54,577 bases of DNA, taken from contig NZ_VIYJ01000017.1 in NCBI RefSeq assembly GCF_008087085.1, forward strand, positions 1 through 54,577, read 5' to 3'. The position numbers and the translations under genes were made by a program. The DNA comes from Nocardioides rubriscoriae. GTDB taxonomy: Bacteria; Actinomycetota; Actinomycetes; Propionibacteriales; Nocardioidaceae. Shown here piece by piece: positions 9,701 through 17,926 of the stretch. A model generated the notes under the pieces. It was not told the DNA's origin and made no database searches. It saw only the letters and a program-made list of their open reading frames with translations. The number at the start of each line of letters is the position of its first letter. Position 1 is the stretch's first letter.

Positions 9701-12700
9701 CTTCACCACCGCCCAGGAAGGCAAACGCCTGGCCCGCACCCGGTACGAGGCCGCGAGCATCACCACCACCGCCGTCGCCGGTGCCGCCGACCGGACCCGC
9801 AAAATGATCTACGAGGTCCAGCGCAGCGAAGACCCCACCACCGAACCCGACATCCTGGCCGGCACCGTGAAGTCGGTCAGCGACCTCGGTGACCCCGCCA
9901 CCGCCAGTGATGACCGCTGCACCACCAACACCTGGGCCAAGGCCGTACCTGCGCCTGACCCCGCCCCGGGTTCGGGTCCTCCGCCGTCGGCCCCGTACCT
10001 GCGGGTGCTCACCGCGACGACCCTGCACGCCGCGAGCTGCGGCACCACCGCGGCCCTGACCGGAGCCAACCTGGTGCGCCGCACTCGCACCGTCTACGAC
10101 GCCACCGGTCCCAACCAGACCCAGGGCACCATCACCCGGGGGCTGCCGACCCAGGTCACCCGGACCGCCACCGTCACCACCGCAACCACCGCTGGCCCCG
10201 ACGACACGGCCCTGGTCACCCGAACCCAGTACGACACCTATGGGCGGACCACCGCGGTCTTCAACGCCCGCGGCAACAAGACCAGCATCGATTACCAGAC
10301 CCCCTCGGGCCCGACGAACCTGACCGGCAACATCGTGACCCGCACCGTGGTCACCGACGCCCAAGGCAACATCAACACCACCGTCACCGAACCGCGACGC
10401 CAGCAACCGGTCTCGGTCACCGACGCGAACGACAACACCACCCAGGTCACCTACGACCCGCTCGGGCGCCTGACGACCGTGACCTACCCGGGCAACCCGA
10501 CCAGCACCCCGAACATGCGCGTGGAGTACGCGCTGAGCACCCAGAGCCCCACCCGGGTCAAGACCACCATGCTGCGCGAGGACGACGGCACCACCGACGT
10601 CACCGCGGTGTTCTACGACGGATGGGGCCGCGCCGTCGAGTCCCAGGTCGCCCAGCCGGAGAACCCGACCACCGCTCGCGTGGTCACGGTCACCGGGTAC
10701 GACAACCAAGGCCTGGCCCGGTACCAGATGCCCGTGGTCCCCGCGACCGGGAACCTGACCAACCCCACCGTGGTCAACCCCCGACCCGCCGACGTCGCCC
10801 GTTACACCATCACCAGCTACGACGCCGCCCAACGCCCCACCAGCATCGGCGAGTACACCAACACCACCCTGCGGGCCACGACCCGCACCGCCTACCCCGG
10901 CGACCGCACCGTGATGACCCCCGCCGTCGGCGGCGACACCGTGACCCGCACCGACGTCCAAGGCCGACCCACCAGCGTCGCGCTCTACGAGGCCCGCGAA
11001 ACCAACCCCGCCAACACCAACGGCGCCCTCGACGCCGTCACCTACACCCACGACGCCGCCGACCAGCTCACCACCCTGACCAAGACCGTCGACAACACCC
11101 TGCGGACGTGGCGGTGGGGCTATGACCTCACCGGGCGCCAACTGTTCTCCGACGACCCCGACACCGGTGCCACCCTGACCCGCTACGACCCCGACGACAA
11201 CCCGACCACCGAGACCCGGGCCGCCGGACTCAACCCCGAAGGCGGCACCGGGGTTCGGCCATGGCAGGTCACGGCCCGCGACGTCGACAGCTCCTTCACC
11301 ACCACCTACGACACCCTGGACCGCCCCACCGTCCGAGTCGACAACACCAACACCTCCCAGCCGTTCGACCAGACCCGCTGGTACTACGACGACCGCACCA
11401 ACGGCCGCCTACGCCTCAGCCAGGTCGACCAACGCATCATCGGGATCACCGACCCCGCCCACCCCGACCTCGACACCACCACCGCCAGCCTCCCCGAGGT
11501 CCCCACCGTCAGGGTCCCCGGACAGTCCACCCCCGTCCCCGACGCCACGGTGCTTACCGCGACCACCGACGCGTATTGGTCGACCTACGTCACCGCCTAC
11601 GACGAACGCGGCAACCCCCTGGGTTCCGGGGACGCTTACCCCGCCTGGCTCGCCGGCGTCACCATCCCCGCGGGCGCCACCCAGTCCGGGCCCGTCACCG
11701 ACCTGAAGAACCGGCTCACCTACACCGACACCCAGACCTACAACCAGGCCAACCAGACCCGCACCACCACCTACCCCGAAGGTGGCCAACAAGGCGCGAT
11801 GAAGGTCACCACCACCTACAAGACCGGTGGCCTGCTCGACACCATGAGCACCGTCGCCTCACCCAGCGTCATCGGCGAGGTCACCGGCCCTGCATCAGGG
11901 ACCCTCATCACCATCGCCAAGGCCACCTACAACAACATCGGCGAGCTCAACACCCTTACCTCGAGCATCGGTACTGAGACCACCCTGAACCGCCAGTACT
12001 CCTTCGAAGCCGCCACCGGACGGATCTCCGCACTCAGCTCAGGCCAGATCAACCCCCTCAGTGCCAACGCCACCGGCACCACCGGCGGGACACTGCCGTC
12101 CAGCGCCTACCTGGGGCTCACCCTCGGCTACACCTACGACCTCGTCGGCAACCCCACCAAGATCCTCGGCTCGGCCGGACGCCCCGGGCTAGCCGGCACG
12201 ACCACCGGTGCCACCACCGTCAACGGGGCCTGGTGCTACGCCTACGACGGACTGCAACGCCTCAAGACCGCCCGCACCGCCCAAACCATCAGCGGCTCGT
12301 GCGCCGCGACTGGTGACACCACCGACTCCACCCAACTCACCGGAGCGCCATACCAGCTGACCTACGGCTACACCGACGACCGCCTCACCACCGTCACCCA
12401 GACCGGTGGACCCACCGCGACCTACACCTACAACGAAACCATCACCGGCACCGGTGCCACCGGTGGTCTCATCGGAACCGACACCGTCGGCGCCACCGGC
12501 CCCCACCAAGCCACCAGCATCACCCTGACTGGAACCCCCGCCATCACCAACCCTGTCGGAACCGGACTCCCGCCGCTGGCCGGGCTCAGCTACGACAACC
12601 AGGGCCGCATCACCCAAGCCCTCCCCGTTCCCCTCACACTTGCCGACAACCCCACCGCCCTACCCGCTGGCACACCCACCACAGGGGCGGCCAGCCGTAC

Positions 12701-14420
12701 CAGCACCTACCAGTACGACCACTCCGGCAACCCCACCCTCATCACAACAGCCGACGCCAGCCTCACGAACCCCACCCAACTCCTCGCACGCACCGAAGCC
12801 GCCTACAGCCCCGACGGCATCCGCATCGCACAACGCTCCACCGACACCGCAGGTGGCCTCACCACCACCATCTACCGCAGCGACGGCACCGAACAGACCT
12901 GCACCGCGACCTGCACCCCCGATGGCCTCACCGGCCCCCGCACCACCCGCTACCTCAACGCACCCACCGGGCCGGTAGCGACCAGAACCTCAGACGGCTG
13001 GAGCTGGCACCTCGCCGACAACCAACAATCCATCCGCCTCACCCGCGACCCAACCGGCACCACCACACGCACCAACTACACCCCCCACGGACAACCCACC
13101 CCCACCCTCAACACCCCACCCACCCCCAACCCCATCACCGCACCCGGCAACCGCGGCTACCTCAACAAACCCCACGACCCCACCGGCGACCTCCGCCTCG
13201 ACCACCGCAACATCACGAGTACGTTCAGTTTATTCACGACGCCTGATCCGGTCTTGGTGACAACCGACCCACTCAGTAGCAATCCCTACGCCTATGCTCG
13301 GAACAACCCCATCGCTAATTCTGATCCAACGGGGCTCGTGTGTGGCCATGGAAGCGACAGTTATTGTGCCCAGAATTATACACCTGTCGTCCAGGTAGGC
13401 GCGGGCCGATCCAATGAGGGCAGTGCCTCACTCCCGCCTTTGACCGACGATCAGCAAAGAGAGATATTTTTTGCTGGAGTCGCGCCTCCAGGCGCATGCG
13501 AAACCGCGGACTGCGTTTACGACCGCGTTCAGGATCAGAACTGCAACGACTCGATCTGTTTGCTCCAACTGCAGCGCTATTCAATGAATCTGCCGGTCAT
13601 CCCAGTCCCAAACCACGAGTTGAGCATCGATGAAGTTGCTTTGCTGGCTGCCTATGCCATAGGCATGTCTGACCTCGGGGTAAGAATCCCCGCCGCAGAA
13701 ACCGAGTCCCTCGTCGCTAACGCAGCCAAGAACTGCCTGAACTCTTTTACCGCTGATACGCCGGTGGCCATGGCTGACGGCTCAGCTAAGCCGATCTCGC
13801 AGGTTAAGGTTGGCGATAGGGTCATGGCGACCGATCCGGAGACTGGGGAGACCAAGGCCGAGCCGGTCGTGCAATTGATCAGGCACTCGGGTCAGCATCA
13901 GATGGTCCAGATTTCCCTTACGGATGGGTCCGTCTTGGACTCGACTGGTGGACACCCGATCTGGGACGACACAACCAGCCAATTCACCGTCGCAAGCAAG
14001 CTTCGCGTTGGTGATAAGATAATGACAGCTGGCGGGCGCCTAATCGCGATCGCGCGCCTGAGGCGATATGTCTCCGACTTGACGGCCTACAACCTCCAAA
14101 TCACGCATATCCACACGTATTACGCTGGCAACACGCCGGTCCTCGTGCACAACAGTTGCGGTTATACCCCGGCAGGCGGGTTTGCTGAGTCTGATATCGA
14201 CGAGGTCGCACAGGCAATCTATCAGCACATCGGTGGAGGCGAACTGCCAGGGCGACCGGGGTTTGCGCAGATCCAAGAGGCGTTGACACGAGGGACGCCA
14301 GAGGCGGTTAAGCAGGGGGACGGTAGCATCGCGCAGATGATTAACTATCGCGGTCTTCGGGTGTACATCAACGAGGACCGTCCGTGGCGAAGCACCGCTT
14401 TTTACCCGGGAGTTGATTAA
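6747..14420 (+). CDS. Secreted RHS/YD-repeat polymorphic toxin with Hint domain and C-terminal tip toxin
   Basis: 2,557 aa from a GTG at 6747 with GGGGAG ten bases upstream; a GTG at 6672 is also open but lacks this site. Residues 1-32 form a signal peptide (basic start, then hydrophobic AAVVASGVLAVGVPA), implying export. Next come a Pro/Asp-rich linker with an 'ADP' tandem repeat and a long N-terminal region. Many YD repeats follow (for example TQVTYDPLGRLTTVTYPG near residue 1230). The RHS core ends in NPYAYARNNPIANSDPTGL near residue 2190. A Hint autoprocessing domain spans about 2328-2467 (NCLNSFTADTPVAMADG start; GGHPIW; VLVHNSC end). About 88 residues after VHN form the tip, presumably the toxin. 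The YD shell is expected to encapsulate the tip, and the Hint domain to release it. The next gene is the likely immunity gene. Composition changes abruptly near 13,215. Confidence 0.93.
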   Translation: MRLSRFVSSMCAAVVASGVLAVGVPAVSEAEVDPGVGPVVVVDSQDVPVVPAHPIAGSGAVGDVADRVDPLPSVASDPVEGSASTDLSATWADVPGLPVEVRAVDPADPADPADPVDPVPGSSDSPAQQPAPAESGSLVEVSLTQPEDGALGVALLQVLQGDAASDSAEVVPPSTDPSATPSPSSAPSPAAGPGSDADSGPGGGVDAVGVGVRFAYTDFLESFGGDWAQRLIVVAHPACFAVTPEAVGCAESVKVDAVNNTAADTLTFTTTAVPWQDNASESLTPDLGGLSFGAGSSVPASVPTGVSAAATPPPVGTVYSVSAGAGTYAASPLSPASEWQAGNGAGDFTYRVPVSAPTPSVGQAPEVGLDYSSASVDGMTMAENGQASAVGIGWSDVSSGYVTRSYTPCVDDGRNIGDLCWKTDGQGLVNEYTLVLNGVASPLVQVGGAQQGTAVPSLRYRLRDDPGWRVELSVSASPSAAEADNADNNNEAFKVSTPDGTVYWFGFGRAGATSTDSVWTAPVYGNNIGEPCYNATASEAWCQQAWRWNLDRVQDASGNQTRYFYDAEQNYYNRYGSTLNRTSYDRGGALVRIEYGFDSTGQAHQFVGFTQVGRCTSEMGPTPTGGCGTPGNDASKLLWPDVPTDLICSGNAAEVCGVYSPSFFTTRMYKQIVTSTNLQTNAGAVVSTVDRWTLEHTLPDPDGSGPDTADLWLSKVTHTGVDGAVILSDPPITFDGTARPSRVNVTEAGGREYNKLRLASIRNETGGRIDVGYGHASSATTCSPSYVTGRSRDSSTRECWAELWTPPAGGPQRWEWFHKYVVIVVAVADDSLGYRFNTPTTTATVLGSLRYYDYEYTGAPAWRYVDNRNAYSNTADDTKDKTTWSDWRGYEKVSIHTRNINATNNGPATGDTALRTVSVYRGMTGTRKTIAGALYTADETRLNLQQFQGQTQPSDNKFFGGVTAEESTLTGTGALIERTFHDWAAFTTAQEGKRLARTRYEAASITTTAVAGAADRTRKMIYEVQRSEDPTTEPDILAGTVKSVSDLGDPATASDDRCTTNTWAKAVPAPDPAPGSGPPPSAPYLRVLTATTLHAASCGTTAALTGANLVRRTRTVYDATGPNQTQGTITRGLPTQVTRTATVTTATTAGPDDTALVTRTQYDTYGRTTAVFNARGNKTSIDYQTPSGPTNLTGNIVTRTVVTDAQGNINTTVTEPRRQQPVSVTDANDNTTQVTYDPLGRLTTVTYPGNPTSTPNMRVEYALSTQSPTRVKTTMLREDDGTTDVTAVFYDGWGRAVESQVAQPENPTTARVVTVTGYDNQGLARYQMPVVPATGNLTNPTVVNPRPADVARYTITSYDAAQRPTSIGEYTNTTLRATTRTAYPGDRTVMTPAVGGDTVTRTDVQGRPTSVALYEARETNPANTNGALDAVTYTHDAADQLTTLTKTVDNTLRTWRWGYDLTGRQLFSDDPDTGATLTRYDPDDNPTTETRAAGLNPEGGTGVRPWQVTARDVDSSFTTTYDTLDRPTVRVDNTNTSQPFDQTRWYYDDRTNGRLRLSQVDQRIIGITDPAHPDLDTTTASLPEVPTVRVPGQSTPVPDATVLTATTDAYWSTYVTAYDERGNPLGSGDAYPAWLAGVTIPAGATQSGPVTDLKNRLTYTDTQTYNQANQTRTTTYPEGGQQGAMKVTTTYKTGGLLDTMSTVASPSVIGEVTGPASGTLITIAKATYNNIGELNTLTSSIGTETTLNRQYSFEAATGRISALSSGQINPLSANATGTTGGTLPSSAYLGLTLGYTYDLVGNPTKILGSAGRPGLAGTTTGATTVNGAWCYAYDGLQRLKTARTAQTISGSCAATGDTTDSTQLTGAPYQLTYGYTDDRLTTVTQTGGPTATYTYNETITGTGATGGLIGTDTVGATGPHQATSITLTGTPAITNPVGTGLPPLAGLSYDNQGRITQALPVPLTLADNPTALPAGTPTTGAASRTSTYQYDHSGNPTLITTADASLTNPTQLLARTEAAYSPDGIRIAQRSTDTAGGLTTTIYRSDGTEQTCTATCTPDGLTGPRTTRYLNAPTGPVATRTSDGWSWHLADNQQSIRLTRDPTGTTTRTNYTPHGQPTPTLNTPPTPNPITAPGNRGYLNKPHDPTGDLRLDHRNITSTFSLFTTPDPVLVTTDPLSSNPYAYARNNPIANSDPTGLVCGHGSDSYCAQNYTPVVQVGAGRSNEGSASLPPLTDDQQREIFFAGVAPPGACETADCVYDRVQDQNCNDSICLLQLQRYSMNLPVIPVPNHELSIDEVALLAAYAIGMSDLGVRIPAAETESLVANAAKNCLNSFTADTPVAMADGSAKPISQVKVGDRVMATDPETGETKAEPVVQLIRHSGQHQMVQISLTDGSVLDSTGGHPIWDDTTSQFTVASKLRVGDKIMTAGGRLIAIARLRRYVSDLTAYNLQITHIHTYYAGNTPVLVHNSCGYTPAGGFAESDIDEVAQAIYQHIGGGELPGRPGFAQIQEALTRGTPEAVKQGDGSIAQMINYRGLRVYINEDRPWRSTAFYPGVD

Positions 14421-14421
14421 C

Positions 14422-14826
14422 GTGGCTCGATCCGACGAATGGCGAGCTGCAGTTGTCGCACTCAACCCGGACGTCTCCCTCTCGATGGGCGAACTGGTCG
14501 CTGGTTGGGATTCTCACATAAGACGAATCATCGCCGAACTCGACGCAAAGCAGAACGATCAAACGGTCTGGGGCATTTACGACTTCATCGCGGCGCTTCA
14601 CCTACGAGACGCGGTTGAGCGCGGGCTGAAGGCGCTTCATGGGTCGCCGTTCGCTGCGGCCTTCGCTGAGGTTGCAGCTTTAGATCAGCGATTCGTTGAT
14701 CACACCGAAAGGGACCATCACGCGCTCCTCCATGCCTTCCTGGCAGCGGAACAGCCCCGTTCGGACGCATGGTGGTGGCATCGAGTACCGACTCGCGGCC
14801 CGATTCGGTTCGACCTAAGCGGGTAG
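14422..14826 (+). CDS. Putative immunity protein of the RHS tip toxin
   Basis: 134 aa from the GTG at 14422, which begins one base after the toxin stop codon. GGGAG at 14408-14412 gives correct spacing (9) for this GTG and not for the TTG at 14413. The product is soluble, acidic and mainly helical, rich in Asp, Glu and His (ERDHHALLHAF), with no signal peptide or membrane segment, as expected for a cytoplasmic inhibitor. No known immunity family is recognised; the role rests on position directly behind a polymorphic toxin tip and on matching lower-G+C codon use. Confidence 0.65.
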   Translation: MARSDEWRAAVVALNPDVSLSMGELVAGWDSHIRRIIAELDAKQNDQTVWGIYDFIAALHLRDAVERGLKALHGSPFAAAFAEVAALDQRFVDHTERDHHALLHAFLAAEQPRSDAWWWHRVPTRGPIRFDLSG

Positions 14827-14881
14827 GACACGTCGCGTGCCGGGCCTGATGAGGCTCTTAACCCACGGAAGGATGAGTGCC

Positions 14882-15181
14882 ATGGCAGCACCTAGGAAGA
14901 GTTTCGAGAGCGTGCTACTTGGATGGCGGTCGATCTGCCGCGTGATCTAGCGACCAGGGTCGGGTGCGTTGAATTGGGTGGATGCGCAGTTAGGCATCAA
15001 CCCACAGACGCTACGCAACTGGGACGGTCAGGCCGAGATGGATACGGTCACCGGCCCAGGGGTGGCCCTCGGGTGAGGCGCAGCGGATCGCGGAACCGGT
15101 GCGTGAGCTGCGGCGGCTGACGATCCTGCGGACGGCTTCAGCGTTTTTCGCCGCCGCGGAGGTCGATCGCAAGCTGAAAGG
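14882..15181 (+). pseudogene. IS3-family OrfA remnant
   Basis: The frame starts ATG GCA GCA CCT AGG AAG (MAAPRK, the usual IS3 OrfA opening). It then needs at least two shifts or stops to give ALNWVDAQLGINPQTLRNW (helix-turn-helix region) and LRTASAFFAAAEVDRKLK (C-terminal leucine-zipper end). All main OrfA segments are present in order but broken by stops, and no OrfB follows. It lies directly behind the toxin-immunity module. A shorter OrfA remnant in opposite orientation is at 4803-4890, so the MNT-RHS block is bracketed by inverted IS3 relics. Confidence 0.75.
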
Positions 15182-15265
15182 AACCACGGCGGTGCTGGTC
15201 GACTATAACGCGATCCCCCTTAATCTCGAAGATGCTAAATCCCGAGCCCCGCGGCTCCGCCGTCC

Positions 15266-15299
15266 AGCCAGCCCGGGCGCACGGGTGGCGGCTTTTTTA
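15266..15299 (+). terminator. Possible intrinsic terminator
   Basis: An imperfect G+C-rich hairpin centred on CCCG / CGGG (15272-15285), flanked by partly pairing AGCC and GGC segments, is followed directly by TTTTTT at 15293-15298. It could terminate transcription coming from the toxin-immunity operon. The stem has mismatches, so the call is tentative. Confidence 0.4.
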
Positions 15300-15767
15300 T
15301 AGCGGTAGCAAAAACTCGCCGAAGCGACAATTGCCCTGCGAATGCAGGTCGCTGGATTATGGGTCAGGGTTGCCACCGGGCCGGACGATCGTTGAACCGG
15401 GGGCGGCCGAGGCATGCGCGCTACCGCCTTGCGCGCCTGCGACAGTGCGGTGAGGCCCGAAGTGTTTCGAAAGCGGTGGAGCGAGATTGATGTCGACTTT
15501 GTTGGCGAGACTGATTCGCCAGAGGTTGTTCAGACTCCGGCATTTTTTGGACTGTTACGGGCTCTGGCAACCTAAGTCGGTTGTGCCGACACCTGGCCTA
15601 ATGGAATGTAAGTCGTCTTAGTCTTCGATGAGGCCTGTCATCGGTTCAACCTGTGATAAGAAGTCGCGGATCGAGCTAACGTGACGAGACAATGAGACCC
15701 GGTCGTGAAATGAGTCGTGGCTTCCAAAACCCATAACCGTAGGCTGGCGGTGTCCGTGGGTGTAGTG

Positions 15768-16004
15768 TTATGTGCCCGGTCGTCTCGTGTCGTAGACGAC
15801 GCTGAACTCGATTCCGTCCACGGCTAACTCAGATGGGTCCGGCGACGCTTCATCATCAATTGGCACGCGGGTATGAAAGCATCGCCGACAGTGTCTCAGC
15901 CCCCCAAGCCCCAGGTGCCATTTGCTGAGACGCGACTGCGTTAGAGGTGGTCGGTCGATTCCGGGTGGTTCCTCGGACTGCGCGGCGACTTGTGGAGCGC
16001 TCAA
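15768..16004 (-). CDS. Doubtful small protein with one CxxC (78 aa)
   Basis: The frame reads KWHLGLGGLRHCRRCFHTRV and then an acidic DDEASPDPSEL stretch and EFSVVYDTRRPG. The CRRCFH pair and ordered hydrophobic residues make it more protein-like than neighbouring frames, but the start has no clear ribosome site and no family is recognised. It may be a decayed zinc-finger-like gene. Confidence 0.22.
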   Translation of the reverse strand: MSAPQVAAQSEEPPGIDRPPLTQSRLSKWHLGLGGLRHCRRCFHTRVPIDDEASPDPSELAVDGIEFSVVYDTRRPGT

Positions 16005-16474
16005 GCTGAAAGGGGGGCGGGCGCATCACCAGACACACCAGACCAGCATAAACCAGTTTCATCTAGACCGCTGAATTGCCCCGGGTCTGGTGGAGGCTCC
16101 GGTATGTCCCGGGTTCTTCGATGTCTGTGTTTCTAGATTCTGGTGCCTGAGCAGATGGAACTGTAGGGCTATTGGGCAGAGATCAGACGTAAGGTCCTAC
16201 ACCTGCTTGCAGTACGACTCAGCGTCGTGAGCGTGGCGCACGAGCTTGATCCTAGCAATTGACGATCTACGAGGTCTCGACACCAGGACCGCACCGGCCG
16301 CGGGTGCCCCGTGTCCGCCCGAGCTCGACCGCCTTCCGGGTCGCTACCTTATGCAGCTCGTCGGGGTAAGTTTTGGGTGCAGCCATAACTCTCATTAATC
16401 AAAGATTGGGAGCTTCCGCTACAGCCGGGGTGGTTCGCCACCCAGCCTCAGCGGTCTTTGGGAACCGGGGGACC

Positions 16475-17020
16475 TCAGAGAGGTTGGTTGTCGAGGCCAG
16501 GGATGGTCGGGTCGTCGATCTTGCGGTTGATGTGATGCAGGAGTTCCTTGGTGGCGAGCATTGCTCGGTCTAAATGTGTGGCCAGGTCTTCTGTACCGTA
16601 GTTGTAGGCGCGTGACAGTGCCCCGATTCGTCGGTCGAGTTCTCTGGCCATCTCGAACAGGGTGACGAGGCTTCGCCTGCTCACTGCTACGGAGTTCTTG
16701 TTAGACCAGCGCTCGCGTTGTCGCTTGAGGGCTTTGTACTTCAGGTGGTGGGTGTCGCAGAGCTCTGTGCGTCCCTTCTGTTTTAGGACGCTGTTGCAGG
16801 CGACGCACCAGCGGACGTAGCGGTCTGTACTGAAGCGGCATCGATCGATGAATTCGCCATTGACGTACATGTCCGGGCGGGCGTAACTAAGTAGTTCGAC
16901 GACGTCGTAGCTGATGTCGGGTCGGTCCTCGGGTGGGAGCACCCGCAGATTTTTGTGGGGCCCGACGGGCGGGTATCGCCGCTTTGGGTTCGTCGGGTCG
17001 AGTTTCAAACGCGCCGTCAC
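16475..17020 (-). CDS. Zinc-ribbon protein of unknown function, transposon-associated
   Basis: The convincing coding part starts near a GTG at 17020 (VTARLKLDPTNPKRR) and gives 181 aa. The frame is open to 17407, but that extension is Thr/Arg/Pro-rich and not protein-like. Around residues 75-95 is a possible treble-clef or zinc-ribbon site, WCVACNSVLKQKGRTELCDTHH, written as CxxC then CxxHH. A basic region with KRQRERW follows, and the C-terminal 70 residues are helical, perhaps coiled-coil. This suggests a small DNA-binding protein. It diverges from the recombinase-like/transposase operon about 760 bases away. The family is unrecognised. An alternative N-terminus in another frame (SGISHTTVCNRY) hints at a frameshift near 17,030. 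Confidence 0.5.
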   Translation of the reverse strand: MTARLKLDPTNPKRRYPPVGPHKNLRVLPPEDRPDISYDVVELLSYARPDMYVNGEFIDRCRFSTDRYVRWCVACNSVLKQKGRTELCDTHHLKYKALKRQRERWSNKNSVAVSRRSLVTLFEMARELDRRIGALSRAYNYGTEDLATHLDRAMLATKELLHHINRKIDDPTIPGLDNQPL

Positions 17021-17776
17021 TTGCCTGAATGTATCTGTTGCAGACGGTCGTGTGGCTGATACCTGACCGTGGGATCGGTAGCCGCTGGTGCCTCTGTTGC
17101 GGCATGCCGGCTGCGAGGTCACGAGACTAGTTAGAAGCGTCGTTTGTTGAATGCCTCGATCCGCCGTCGGTCGACGCGGCGAAGTGAACCCGGTGCTTGT
17201 CGGAACCTGAACATGTTTTGTCGTAGGTTGTGGTTTCACGGTTACCGTCCGGTTTGGACGGAGGATGCAGGCCGACCGGGTTCGCGCTTGGACGGCGTCC
17301 GGGTCGGACTGACACGTTTCGTGACGGGTCGTTCGCAACTCGCGACAGTTGACGTGCAGGTTGTTCGGTTCTGATGTCGAGGCCTCGTCGCGCTGCGTAG
17401 GGCACACGATGCGAGAGCTCGCGGGAGCCCGGGGGGCCTAACTGGCACCTGTGTTGTCGCAGGTCGTTGGTGCGTGTGGACGTCGACCAGCACGGTTCTT
17501 GCTACACCGGCGAGACGGCAGGCCACCAGGTACTGATCTGGCAGCCGCCTGGTCGGAGATGGCGAATGACACCTGCGTTGTTATGGCTTGGGGGTTGCCC
17601 CAGGACCAACAGGTGTGCGTTATTAGTTACACACAGCGCCTGATGGCGCTGCAAAGAGGAGTGCACCGCATTGGCGTGCGGCCACTCCCCTCGAAGCGAA
17701 GTCGCTCCGAGGTTGCACCCCCGGTCTTCACAGGACCGGAGAACCACCGAACCCCATCTGCACGAAGGACGATTCG
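17021..17776. other. Divergent intergenic region with two small hairpins
   Basis: This stretch separates the leftward zinc-ribbon gene from the rightward recombinase-like operon and should hold both promoters. Two tight palindromes are visible: AGCGCC-TGAT-GGCGCT at 17635-17650 and CCGCA ... TGCGG at 17668-17683. They lie in the probable leader of the rightward operon and could be operators or attenuator stems. No gene is convincing inside. Confidence 0.4.
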
Positions 17777-17926
17777 ATGTGTACAACCCTTGCAGGCACA
17801 AGCATGCCTGCCCCCGCCGACAAGCTCCAGCCCCCGAGCCCCTCGGATTCCGGACGGTTCAGGGCGCAGCCGGTCGGCGTCGATGGCCGAGGCCACCGCC
17901 GAGCCACGAGCGTGTCGTCGGCATGA
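17777..17926 (+). CDS. 49-residue leader ORF, coupled by ATGA overlap
   Basis: ATG at 17777 has a good Shine-Dalgarno (GAAGGA at 17764-17769, seven bases away). The frame runs 49 codons to a TGA at 17924-17926 that overlaps the ATG of the next gene (17923) as ATGA. The peptide begins MCTTLAGTSMPAPADKL and is Pro/Ser/Arg-rich, with no recognised fold. The downstream ATG has no ribosome site of its own, so translation of this ORF probably delivers ribosomes to it. Its main role may be translational coupling. Confidence 0.5.
   Translation: MCTTLAGTSMPAPADKLQPPSPSDSGRFRAQPVGVDGRGHRRATSVSSA

Larger units (their letters stand above)
15182..16474. other. Long stretch without a convincing gene
   Basis: Apart from the possible terminator and the weak 78-codon frame at 15,768, no frame on either strand looks coding. 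Base use is relatively A+T-rich for this genome. The left boundary of the transposon-like unit that follows probably lies here. I looked for an inverted repeat matching the 23.2-23.6 kb region and could not identify one by eye. Confidence 0.45.

Noticed and set aside
8175..11141. 988-codon open frame on the minus strand inside the RHS gene
   Set aside because: Gly/Val/Asp-rich composition without any domain; it is the antisense shadow of C-ending codons in the RHS shell.
15300..15440. Possible tRNA-like or structured RNA after the T-run
   Set aside because: I could not fold a cloverleaf or find a T-arm consensus; nothing supports an RNA gene.
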